Shown here piece after piece: positions 32,425 through 40,426 of a stretch of DNA of 64,000 nucleotides. The translations under genes and the position numbers were made by a program. Within the stretch, counting starts at the first letter, position 1; each line of letters opens with the position of its first letter. The DNA lies in contig OZ253584.1 in the NCBI GenBank assembly GCA_965263165.1, positions 1,984,001-2,048,000 on the forward strand, written 5' to 3'. This stretch comes from SAR202-VII-2 sp965263165. GTDB lineage: Bacteria; Chloroflexota; Dehalococcoidia; Lucifugimonadales; SAR202-VII-2. A model generated the notes under the pieces. The model was not told where the DNA came from. It ran no database searches and saw only the letters and a list, made by a program, of their open reading frames with translations.

Positions 32425-33102
32425 TCACGGCATCTGCGGGTCCAGCTTCCCATCCTCGCTCAGCTTCTCCCGATGCGGATTGGTTGGCCGAATTGGGTAG
32501 AGGGAATCCAGGGTCTCCAGGTGCTTGAAGACGTTCCAGAAATCGCGGCGCACCTTTGGGCTACAAGTTTGGATAGCTTTTATCAGGTCTCGAATCACAT
32601 CATCCTGGTGGCCGCGTGCCTGGCGCCTGTGTGCGTTCTGAGCGATATTGACTGAGAAGTTGTCGTGGCTGGTTACCGCTGTGAAACTAGGCGTCCGCGG
32701 AACCCAACACAGGTTGAGAAGGTCGCTCTCCTCTTTGACCGTTATCTCGACGACATCCACGCCTCTGTTGCGGAGGGTGTCCAGCTTCCCGCGCTTCCGG
32801 TCGTCCGGCGGGCTGGTGACGACGACTTCGATGATTCGGACGGGCTTATCGTCGTCGCCATAGAGGATAAGGTCGGGCACCACTCCGCCAACGTTGTCCC
32901 ACTCGTCGGGGACCTTCACTTTGGCGACGCCTTCCCTGAGATTGTGCGAGAGGTCGCCGTCCGGCGTTAGCCTCGCCCGTATCTCCTCATCGCAGTCGGG
33001 GCGCGTAAGCTCGTCGTAGAGCAGCGCCACCGCCCGCTGGTGAAGCCAGGACACCGGGTGTAGGTCTGTTCCTACATTGCGCATAGCCTGATCTGTCATC
33101 AT
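32425..33102 (-). CDS. Hypothetical protein with PD-(D/E)XK-like core
   Basis: 225 residues; GGAGAGAA precedes the double ATG start. Not a recognised family. Residues ~76-118 read VVPDLILYGDDDKPVRIIEVVVTSPPDD followed by KLDTLRNRGVDVVEI. A PD...(I)EVxVT arrangement with a downstream strand is what a PD-(D/E)XK nuclease core looks like (as in CoiA-type or restriction proteins), though the canonical Lys is replaced here. The N-terminal HQRAVALLYDEL helix and C-terminal charged helices are unassigned. Its neighbours (DUF4145, HIRAN, HNH remnant) favour a defence or DNA-processing role. Confidence 0.6.
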   Translation of the reverse strand: MMTDQAMRNVGTDLHPVSWLHQRAVALLYDELTRPDCDEEIRARLTPDGDLSHNLREGVAKVKVPDEWDNVGGVVPDLILYGDDDKPVRIIEVVVTSPPDDRKRGKLDTLRNRGVDVVEITVKEESDLLNLCWVPRTPSFTAVTSHDNFSVNIAQNAHRRQARGHQDDVIRDLIKAIQTCSPKVRRDFWNVFKHLETLDSLYPIRPTNPHREKLSEDGKLDPQMP

Positions 33103-33155
33103 TTCTCTCCGATGAGGGTCTGGAGGAGTTCGGCGAAGTTGGACTGGGGGGCATG

Positions 33156-33245
33156 TCAGCCTCCCAGCAACTGTTTCAAGCCCACGAAGGCAGCGAAGAC
33201 TGCGACGCAGGCAATCAAGGCGCCGATTGCTCTCGCCATCGTCAT
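33156..33245 (-). CDS. 29-residue single-span membrane peptide
   Basis: ATG 33245 preceded by AGAGGA with a 5-nt spacer; the product is TMARAIGALIACVAVFAAF plus a short VGLKQLLGG tail. One hydrophobic helix flanked by basic residues. It lies 53 bp upstream of the PD-(D/E)XK-like gene on the same strand, so the two may be co-transcribed. Unrecognised. Confidence 0.4.
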   Translation of the reverse strand: MTMARAIGALIACVAVFAAFVGLKQLLGG

Positions 33246-33434
33246 GTCAGTCCTCTACAGCCAATAGTGCCCCCGGTCCGCCAGCCTGCTATTCCGCCAA
33301 CGACGATGCTCACCTTCCATCCGTGCTCCAAATGCCGAATACGGCGCGCATTCTCGACGCCGCATAGGGCGGCAGAGCGCCCGGATGCCGGCGAGCAGCA
33401 GTTGTGCAGGAAGTCCAGGCGGGAGACCCTCCCG

Positions 33435-34529
33435 TTAGGCGGTGACGGGGGCGAGCCTGTAGAGGCGTTCGGCGTTCTTGTGGAGGACGGCCTCTTTGGC
33501 GGTGTTGGCGAGGCGGTGGTTGTCCAGGACCTCCTGGATCTCCTCCTTGCACATTGCGTTGGTGACCTCGTGGGGGAAGTCGGAGGAGTAGACGAAGGCC
33601 TGCTCGCCGATGGCGGCGACGGCTTGGGGCAGCAGCGGCTCGTCGCCCTCAATGCCGAAGCAGAGGCGGCCCTCCTTGACGTGCTTAATGATGTAGTCGC
33701 TGACGAGGGCGTCCTGCTGGGGGCCCCACTGCTGGTAGGGGTCGAATTCGGGGTGGGTCACGTGGGAGCGGTCGTAGCGCTCCATGCAGACCATCGTCCA
33801 GGCAACGCCGCCCTCGAGGAAGGCGTAGCGGGCGTTGGGGAAGCGGTCCATGACGCCGTTGAACACGACGCTGGCGAAGGCGACCATGACGCTGAGGGGG
33901 TGGCCGACGCCGTGGACGGGGGCGTAGCGGTTCATGCGGTCCATGCCCATCTGGTCGTGGGAGCCGCCGTGGTAGGCGATGGCGCAGCCGAGGCGGTTGG
34001 CCTCCTCGTAGATGGGCCAGTAGAGTTTCGAGCCTGCGTGGGTGTCGAAGCCCTTGGCGGGCAGCATGGCGCCCTGCATGCCGAGGACCTCGACGGCCCG
34101 CCGGAGCTCTTCGACGGCGGCGTCGACGTCCTGGCCGGGGATGAGGGCCATGCCCTTGAAGCGGGAGCTGCGGGCCATGTAGGTCTCGTAGAGCCAGTCG
34201 TTGTAGGCCCTGCAGGTGGCGATGGCCCAGTCGACGCTGACGATGCGGCCATAGGCGAGGCCCGCGCTGGGGTAGAGGACGGTGGAGTCGATGCCGACGT
34301 CGGTGAGGAAGTCGAACCACTCCTCGGAGCCGACGGCGCCGCGGCCTTCAAGCTCGGAGGAGGTGATGACCTGGTTGTGCTTGTGCATGTGGTCGATCTC
34401 GGGGAACATCTTCTCCACCCGGACGACCCCTTCGCTATAGGGATGGGGGATGAACTTGGCTATTCCCGCCAGGTCCTCCAGGATGTGGCCGTCGCCGTCG
34501 ATGATGCGCTCCAGATTGGTTTCCGCCAT
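33435..34529 (-). CDS. Amidohydrolase family protein, paralog 1
   Basis: 364 residues, Amidohydro_2 type. Metal ligands in IDGDGHILED (10-19), barrel His in AIAYHGGSHD, then the FPNARYAFLEGGVAW block and the late YSSDFPHE. N-terminal sequence after the metal site (GIAKFIPHPYSEG) is shared with the adjacent paralog. Probable decarboxylase or hydrolase of small aromatic or heterocyclic acids; substrate unknown. It lies 35 bp downstream of paralog 2, same strand, likely one transcript. Confidence 0.9.
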   Translation of the reverse strand: MAETNLERIIDGDGHILEDLAGIAKFIPHPYSEGVVRVEKMFPEIDHMHKHNQVITSSELEGRGAVGSEEWFDFLTDVGIDSTVLYPSAGLAYGRIVSVDWAIATCRAYNDWLYETYMARSSRFKGMALIPGQDVDAAVEELRRAVEVLGMQGAMLPAKGFDTHAGSKLYWPIYEEANRLGCAIAYHGGSHDQMGMDRMNRYAPVHGVGHPLSVMVAFASVVFNGVMDRFPNARYAFLEGGVAWTMVCMERYDRSHVTHPEFDPYQQWGPQQDALVSDYIIKHVKEGRLCFGIEGDEPLLPQAVAAIGEQAFVYSSDFPHEVTNAMCKEEIQEVLDNHRLANTAKEAVLHKNAERLYRLAPVTA

Positions 34530-34564
34530 GACGTTGCCTCCTCTATGTGATGGAACGGGACCGC

Positions 34565-35656
34565 CTAGGCCTGGACAGGGGCCAGGTTGTAGAGCATTTC
34601 AGAGTTCTTGTGCAGGATGCCTTCCTTGGCCTCGTCGCTAAGGTCTTCGCTGTCCAGGACCTCCTGGATTTCGTGCTTGCACATCTCGTTGGTGACCTCG
34701 TGGGGGAAGTCGGAGGAGTAGCAGAATGACTGGTGGCCCAGCTCTTCCACGGCGTCGGGCACGAGCGGCTCGTCGCCCTCGATGCCGAAGAAGAGGCGCC
34801 CTTCCTTTGCGTGCTTGATGATGTAGTCGCTGACCTTCTCGTCGACCTGGGGGCCCCACTGATGGTAGGGGTCGAACTCGGGATGGGTCTCGAAGGAGCG
34901 GTCAAAGCGCTCGAGGGCCATGAAGATCCAGGCGACGCCGCCCTCGAGGAAGGCGTAGCGGGCGTTGGGGTAGCGGTCCATGACGCCGTTGAACACGATG
35001 CCGGAGAAGGCCTGTAAAACGCCCATTGGGTGGCCCATGGCGTGGACGGGGGCGTAGCGGTTCAAGCGGTCGAAGCCGAGGTTGCCGTGGGTGCCGCCGT
35101 GGAAGGCGATGGTGCAGCCTAGGCGGTGCGCCTCCTCGTAGATGGGCCAGTAGAAGTTGGCGCCGACGTGACTGTCGAAGCCGGTGGCGGGGAGGACGGC
35201 GCCCTGCATTCCGAGGTCCTCGACGATGCGCCGCAGCTCCTCGACCGCGGACTCCACATGCTGGCCGGGCAGAAGGCCCATGCCCCGGAAGCGGGGGCTG
35301 CGCGCCATGTAGGTCTCGTAGAGCCAGTCGTTGTAGGCCCGGGTTGTGGCGATGGCCCAGTCAACGCTGACGATGCGCCCGTAGGAGAGGGCGAGGGTGG
35401 GGTAGAGGACTGTGGCGTCGATGTTGGCGTCGGTGAGGAAGTCGAACCACTCGTCGGGGCCGATGTCGCGGGTGCGGCCGGAGAGTTCGCCGGAGGTTGT
35501 GACCTGGTTGTGCTGGTGCAGGTGGTCGAAGGGGGGGAAGATGCGCTTGATGTGGACGGCCCCCTGGTTGTAGGGAGCGGGAATGAACTTGGCAATGCCA
35601 TCGAGATTTTCGAGTATGTGGCCGTCGCCGTCGACGACGCGGATTCTTGACGTCAT
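34565..35656 (-). CDS. Amidohydrolase family protein, paralog 2
   Basis: 363 residues from ATG 35656 (AGGAGG 8 nt upstream). Same architecture and mostly the same residues as paralog 1: VVDGDGHILEN, CTIAFHGGTHG, YPNARYAFLEGGVAW, YSSDFPHE. Differences concentrate in the early loop (VHIKRIFPPFDHLHQHNQV) and the late helices, compatible with altered substrate choice. Tandem duplication is clear. First gene of the pair. Confidence 0.9.
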   Translation of the reverse strand: MTSRIRVVDGDGHILENLDGIAKFIPAPYNQGAVHIKRIFPPFDHLHQHNQVTTSGELSGRTRDIGPDEWFDFLTDANIDATVLYPTLALSYGRIVSVDWAIATTRAYNDWLYETYMARSPRFRGMGLLPGQHVESAVEELRRIVEDLGMQGAVLPATGFDSHVGANFYWPIYEEAHRLGCTIAFHGGTHGNLGFDRLNRYAPVHAMGHPMGVLQAFSGIVFNGVMDRYPNARYAFLEGGVAWIFMALERFDRSFETHPEFDPYHQWGPQVDEKVSDYIIKHAKEGRLFFGIEGDEPLVPDAVEELGHQSFCYSSDFPHEVTNEMCKHEIQEVLDSEDLSDEAKEGILHKNSEMLYNLAPVQA

Positions 35657-35818
35657 TTGGGAACCTCCTTGGCAACGCGCGCGCGGGTCGAGGTTCATCA
35701 TAGGCTGGGCATCGGCGGGGCGTCAAGAAGAATATGAAGCATGGCGCAGGGGGTGGTGGGCGTTTGACGACGCCACGCGGGAAGTCCAGGATTGAAGGAG
35801 AAAAGGAAGGGGGAATCC

Positions 35819-36652
35819 ATGACGCAGCAGAACGTTCGGAGCGCCGTGCGGCAAGCCTACGGCAAGATCGCCGTTGACTCGGGTTTGTGTTGCCACCCCG
35901 CCGATTGCGGCTGCGGGGCGGCAACCGCCGATCCTCGGGCTGCCGGCGAGGCGATAGGCTACTCTCCAGATGAGCTGGCGGAGCTGCCCGAGGGGGCCAA
36001 CCTGGGGTTGGGGTGCGGCAATCCCGTTGCCCTTGCCTCGTTGCGGGAAGGGGAGACGGTCCTCGACCTGGGTTCAGGAGCGGGCATCGACTGCTTCCTG
36101 GCGGCGAAGCGGGTGGGCCCGGCGGGGCGGGCCATTGGGGTCGACATGACCCACGAGATGTTGAGCCGGGCGAGGGAGAACGCGGCCAAGGGCGGGTTCG
36201 ACAACGTGGAGTTCCGGCTGGGAGAGATCGAGGCGCTGCCCGTGGCCGACTCGTCGGTGGACGTGGTGATCTCCAACTGCGTGATCAATCTGTCGCCGGA
36301 AAAGGACCGGGTGTTTGCGGAGGCTTTCCGGGTGCTGAAGCCGGGGGGCCGGCTGGCTGTTTCGGACATCGTGCTGCTGGGAGACCTGCCGGAGGCGATG
36401 GCGCAGTCGATTGAGGCGTACGTGGGTTGCCTTTCGGGGGCGGTGCTGAAGGATGCCTACCTGCAGGCGATACGCGACGCCGGTTTCAGCGACGCGGCGG
36501 TGGTGGACGAGACGGTGTATCCGATGGACGAGATCTTCGAGCCGACGCTGGCCGCGGCCCTGAGGGAGAAGCTGGACGTGCCGCAGGGCGAGTTGGACAG
36601 GATCGCTCGCCTGGCAACGAGCGTGAAGGTGCAGGCGGTGAAGGGTCGGTAG
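35819..36652 (+). CDS. arsM: Arsenite S-adenosylmethionine methyltransferase
   Basis: 277 residues. SAM fold with ETVLDLGSGAGIDCFLAA (motif I). The three conserved As(III)-binding cysteines are visible in LGLGCGNPVAL, ISNCVINLSPEKD and YVGCLSGA. The N-terminus adds a Cys-rich SGLCCHPADCGCG stretch (about 22-34), an extra feature often seen in bacterial ArsM. It methylates arsenite to volatile or less retained forms. GGGGGA precedes the ATG by 5 nt. No arsR or arsenite pump is adjacent. Confidence 0.92.
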   Translation: MTQQNVRSAVRQAYGKIAVDSGLCCHPADCGCGAATADPRAAGEAIGYSPDELAELPEGANLGLGCGNPVALASLREGETVLDLGSGAGIDCFLAAKRVGPAGRAIGVDMTHEMLSRARENAAKGGFDNVEFRLGEIEALPVADSSVDVVISNCVINLSPEKDRVFAEAFRVLKPGGRLAVSDIVLLGDLPEAMAQSIEAYVGCLSGAVLKDAYLQAIRDAGFSDAAVVDETVYPMDEIFEPTLAAALREKLDVPQGELDRIARLATSVKVQAVKGR

Positions 36653-36723
36653 TTGGCTTGACGCGCCGTCGCGCTGCGTGATACATCGGGCTCAGTCCGC
36701 TACCGGGAGCGCAGAGGACACGC

Positions 36724-37914
36724 ATGGCGAAGAACGGCTTCAGGGTGATGGACAGCGATATGCATATCATGGAGCCTCCCGACCTGTGGGAGCGCTACCT
36801 GGCGCCGGAGTTCCGCAGCCAGGCGCCGCGAGGGCTGGTTACGGAGAACGTTAGGGAGTTGCGGATGGTCACTGCCGACGGCGAGCCGTGGGGCTTCAAC
36901 CCGGACGCGGCGTCGCTTGGGCAGGACCCGGACCCGGTGAACCCCGGCAAGAAGCTGTACAGGAACATGCAGTACGCCGGCCACAATTACGAGCGCAACC
37001 AGAAGACCTACCGCTCGCATGCGGAGCGGGGATGGCTGCCGGAAGTGCAACTGGAAGCCATGGACGTGGAGGGCATCGACGTGGCTGTATTGTTCCCCAG
37101 CCGCGGACTGATGGCCCTGACCCGTCCGAACATGGAGCCGCGGTTCGCCGCCGCCCTGGCGCAAGCGTACAACAACTGGCTCTACGACTTCTGTCAGGCG
37201 GACCCCGGGCGCCTCTACGGCGCGGCCATGATTTCGCCGTTCGACGTGGATTCTGCAGTGGAGGAGGCGACTCGCTGCGCCAAGGAGCTGGGCTTCGCGT
37301 CCGTGTTCATGCGGGCGAATGTCGTCGCGGGGCGCAACTGGCATGATCCCTATTACGAGCCCTTGTGGTCTGCGCTCGAAGACCTTGACCTGCCGATGGG
37401 CTGGCATGAAGCTTCGACGTCGGCCAGCAGGCAGACCGCGGACAACTTCACATCCAACTTCATGATGCGTCGGCTGTACGCGCAGCCGGTGGAGCAGATG
37501 CTGGCCGTGGGGCCCGTGTGCATGGGCGGCGTTCTGGCCAGGCATCCCAAGCTGCGCATGGCTTTCCTGGAGGCTAACTGCAGTTGGGCGCCCTGGCTGC
37601 TCTGGCGCATGGACGAGGGCTGGGAACGGGAGGGCGACATCCTGGCCCCCGATTTGACGGAGCCCCCGAGCGCCTACTTCCGGCGCCAGTGCTGGATCTC
37701 CGTAGAACCGGACGAGACACCCGCCCGGTACGCCCTGGACTTTCTGGGCAACGACAGGATTGTATACTCCACCGACTACCCCCACGGTGATTCCAAGTAC
37801 CCCAACGCCACGGAGCAGTTCCTCAAGCTGGGGATCACGGACGAGGACAAGCGCAAGATCCTGTGGGACAACTGCGCCTCGTTCTATGGCCTCGGGGTTC
37901 CGGCGGGGAGATAG
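36724..37914 (+). CDS. Amidohydrolase family protein
   Basis: 396 residues, Amidohydro_2 group but distinct from the pair at 33.4-35.7 kb. Metal site MDSDMHIMEPPDLW (9-22), LPMGWHEAST for the barrel His, HPKLRMAFLEANCSWAPWLLWRMDE, and YSTDYPHGDSKYP near the end. The pattern resembles Chloroflexota/actinobacterial decarboxylase-like amidohydrolases. It lies 71 bp downstream of arsM on the same strand. A partial copy of its middle section follows at 37915-38010. Confidence 0.9.
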   Translation: MAKNGFRVMDSDMHIMEPPDLWERYLAPEFRSQAPRGLVTENVRELRMVTADGEPWGFNPDAASLGQDPDPVNPGKKLYRNMQYAGHNYERNQKTYRSHAERGWLPEVQLEAMDVEGIDVAVLFPSRGLMALTRPNMEPRFAAALAQAYNNWLYDFCQADPGRLYGAAMISPFDVDSAVEEATRCAKELGFASVFMRANVVAGRNWHDPYYEPLWSALEDLDLPMGWHEASTSASRQTADNFTSNFMMRRLYAQPVEQMLAVGPVCMGGVLARHPKLRMAFLEANCSWAPWLLWRMDEGWEREGDILAPDLTEPPSAYFRRQCWISVEPDETPARYALDFLGNDRIVYSTDYPHGDSKYPNATEQFLKLGITDEDKRKILWDNCASFYGLGVPAGR

Positions 37915-38010
37915 ATGGGGGGCATGATTTCGCCGCTCGACGTGGATTCGGCGGGGGGGGGCGGCCCGCTACGCCAAGGATCTGGGCTTCGCGTTCGTGT
38001 TCATGCCCAT
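37915..38010 (+). pseudogene. Partial copy of the preceding amidohydrolase
   Basis: The stretch encoding GMISPLDVDSA and a frameshifted remainder matches 37226-37320 inside the upstream gene (AMISPFDVDSAVEEATR), including the DNA for GCCAAGGAGCTGGGCTTCGCG. It starts right after the upstream stop codon. It is a decayed fragment of a further paralog. Confidence 0.65.
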
Positions 38011-38167
38011 GGGGCAATAGCGACGAAACGTTGCGGTACTCGTGGGTCGTGGGTCTGGATGCGGTCGGCGATGGCAGTACAAGAACTGCCGACCGGCCTG
38101 ACGCTTCTGTCGTATGCTGTACCTTGCGGATGCCCCGACGGGTAGTCGCCTGAAGAGGATGGAGAGC

Positions 38168-39079
38168 ATGACGCAAGTCCAACAAGAGACCGTGGAATGC
38201 AACCTATGCGGCTCTGCGGAGCACTCGCAACGGCGCGTCGTCCGGGGCTACACCGTTGTCCGGTGCGACCAGTGCGGCCTGACGTTCCTGAACCCGCGTC
38301 CGGTAGCCTCGGAGCTGTCGACTATCTACAACACGGCGAGCTATTACGATGGAAGCAGCGACTATCAGGGCGCCCAGGTCGGCTACACCAACTACCTGGG
38401 CCTAGTGGACCACCTTCGCTTCGTGGTCAGCGAGCTGCTGCGTCCACTGAGGGACGCGACCCCGGGGGTGTCGCTGGACGTCGGGTGCAGCATGGGCATC
38501 GTGATGGACCAGCTGCGCCGACGCGGTTGGACGCCCTACGGCGTGGACGTGTCCGCCTACGCAACGGATTACGCCCGCCGGGAGATGGGACTCAACGTCT
38601 TCACCGGGACACTAGACCAGGTCGAACTCCCTCCGGAGAGCGTGGACCTGGCCACCATGCTGCTGACGATAGAGCATCTGCCGGACCCCAAGAGCGTCCT
38701 GCGGTCCGTGTCGCAGCTCCTGAGGCCCGGAGGGGTCTTGATCATCGCCACCCATGACGTTGAAGGACTCTGGCCGAGAATGGCCGGGGGGCGCTGGCGA
38801 CACTACAACGCGCCGGAGCACATCTACTTCTTCTCCCGCCGCACGATGACGCGCATGCTGTCCGAGGCGGGCTTCGAGACCTTCAGGGTGGCCGAAACCC
38901 CGACCCTGGCCGCGGTCACTGAGTCCAATGACACCGGGACGGAACTCTACGCCCCGGTCCGCTTCCTCCACAAGACGAGGCTGCTCTTCGCGGCAGCGCC
39001 GCTGCTTCGGGCCATGCACGGACTTGCGCGGCGGCTGGACTGGTCGGACGGCATCACGACGTACGCACGCAAGGTGTGA
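38168..39079 (+). CDS. Class I SAM methyltransferase with N-terminal zinc ribbon
   Basis: 303 residues. The N-terminus has a CNLCGS ... CDQCGLTFLNPRP zinc ribbon, typical of methyltransferases acting in surface polysaccharide or lipid modification. The Methyltransf_11/12 domain has VSLDVGCSMGIVMDQL (motif I), then LTIEHLPDPKSVLR and LLRPGGVLIIATHD. ATG 38168 or ATG 38159 may be the start. Related stretches flank the gene on both sides (37893-38075 and 39243-39430), suggesting insertion or segmental duplication. Confidence 0.85.
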   Translation: MTQVQQETVECNLCGSAEHSQRRVVRGYTVVRCDQCGLTFLNPRPVASELSTIYNTASYYDGSSDYQGAQVGYTNYLGLVDHLRFVVSELLRPLRDATPGVSLDVGCSMGIVMDQLRRRGWTPYGVDVSAYATDYARREMGLNVFTGTLDQVELPPESVDLATMLLTIEHLPDPKSVLRSVSQLLRPGGVLIIATHDVEGLWPRMAGGRWRHYNAPEHIYFFSRRTMTRMLSEAGFETFRVAETPTLAAVTESNDTGTELYAPVRFLHKTRLLFAAAPLLRAMHGLARRLDWSDGITTYARKV

Positions 39080-39670
39080 CCTCCGTAGGGCGAAGGAGCC
39101 GCGCGTGTGCGCTCCGTCCAGATGGGAGCGCCGTCTGCTGGGGGAATAGCGCCTATGGGCAGGCCTCGCCGCCGGAGGGGGAACGGTTTTCCGTTGGGCG
39201 GTGGCCCTGTGAGACGTTCATAGGACTCGGCGAATTTCGTCGATGGTTGCCCTCGGGGTTCCGGCGGGGAGGTAGGGGCGGGGACCTCGCTCTCGGCCCC
39301 ACGAAGAATGCCAGAGCACAGTCAAAGGGCTCGGTCATTGGCCGAGCCCTTTCATGCTTGTCAGGCAATAGCAACGAAACTCTGAGGTATTCCTGGGCTG
39401 TGGACTTGGATGAGACTGCAGACAACGGTGCATAACAACTTCGATGGTGTGGACAGTAGCACTGGTTTGTTGAGTCAGGTAGTTCGAGTCTTCATGAGTG
39501 GTGCTAGCCAGCACTCGATGACTCACCACTTTCGGCAGGTCCGACGTTGGCGCAGGCGGCTCCGGCCTCAGCCGAATCCACACGACGAGCGCTCCGATGG
39601 AGATGGGCGGTGCGAAGTTGCCACAACGGGCCCTGGGCTAGATAGGAGAAAGGAGAAAGGAGATACTTCT
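39080..39670. other. Intergenic with duplicated segment and terminator hairpin
   Basis: 590 bp without a supported gene. 39243-39280 and 39360-39430 are diverged copies of 37893-37920 and 38012-38075. A hairpin at 39324-39352 (AAAGGGCTCGG / CCGAGCCCTTT, 11 bp) is probably a terminator for the methyltransferase transcript. Confidence 0.5.
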
Positions 39671-39811
39671 GTGGTGACCTGCAAGAGAGTAATTCTGTTG
39701 GCGTTGATTATTGGCATTTCAGTAGGTTTCGCGCTTTGGGTCGCGACTGTCTTTACGGGCTTAACCTTCATTGAAGTGCTGAGAGAGTTGTTGGATAATC
39801 TCGGAATGTAG
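39671..39811 (+). CDS. 46-residue membrane protein
   Basis: GTG start with AAGGAG at an 8-nt distance, in a purine-rich GGAGAAAGGAG leader. The product has a CKR start, one strongly hydrophobic helix (VILLALIIGISVGFALWVATVF) and an amphipathic tail (FIEVLRELLDNLGM). It is convergent with the small lipoprotein gene, 8 bp away. Unrecognised; the strong ribosome-binding site supports expression. Confidence 0.55.
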   Translation: MVTCKRVILLALIIGISVGFALWVATVFTGLTFIEVLRELLDNLGM

Positions 39812-39819
39812 CGCCGATA

Positions 39820-40038
39820 TCATGGCGGCTCGGGAGTGGTCGCCGGCGCAGGTGCGGGTGTTGGGGTTGGCGTGGGCATGGCCGCAGGCGCAGGCGTAGG
39901 CGTAGCTGTTGCAGCGGCGGTTGGGGCGATATCGCAAGCCAGCACCAAGACTGCGGCGAGCAAACACAGGAGTTCAAAGCGCGCCGTATGGGGAGCGGTC
40001 CTGCGCAAGTCGCTGAGCACGTGGGAAAAGAAGTCCAC
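39820..40038 (-). CDS. 72-residue lipoprotein with Pro/Thr/Ala tail
   Basis: GTG start 9 nt after AGGAGG. Residues 1-34 form a long signal segment with lipobox LVLAC; the remainder is a low-complexity tail of repeated TPTPAP units (about residues 41-72). This looks like the anchor and linker of a larger binding lipoprotein (compare the start of the protein at 50225) whose folded domain is missing. It may be a truncated gene or a small surface peptide. Confidence 0.5.
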   Translation of the reverse strand: MDFFSHVLSDLRRTAPHTARFELLCLLAAVLVLACDIAPTAAATATPTPAPAAMPTPTPTPAPAPATTPEPP

Positions 40039-40426
40039 CTGAGTCGACCTCCTAGTCGCGTGTCGGGCATAGCTAAGCGAACTCCAACTTGAACCTGAGC
40101 ACGAAGATTCTTGATCTTGTCCAGCCTAGTAGGCTGGCGTGGGCTACATTGGAGAGTGGCTGAACACCATAGGCAGCGGCCAGTATGAGGGTAACCTGCG
40201 TAAGGACGATAGTATTGTGTGCTAGCGGCGTCACTTGCCGAGGACGATTGCCTCTGACAATGCGCTGGTGCCGCCCATGGCATCAGCTCTCTTGGTGCCC
40301 CTTGCATACTGTGAATGTTCCGAGCTGAAGTAACTCCTGCCTCGCTTCAAGAGCCCACACCACCGCACTCTCGGGGTTTCGTCCTCTTACATGTGTCCCA
40401 TCTGTAGTGACGATCCACAATAATCC
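40039..40426. other. Intergenic, no gene recognised
   Basis: 388 bp between the small lipoprotein gene and the 3' end of the ADP-ribosylglycohydrolase gene. One perfect short hairpin (CCAGCCT / AGGCTGG, 40121-40137). No supported ORF. Confidence 0.45.

Noticed and set aside
35819..36652. Selenocysteine in ArsM
   Set aside because: Some ArsM proteins are selenoproteins, but this frame has ordinary Cys codons at the conserved sites and no internal TGA.
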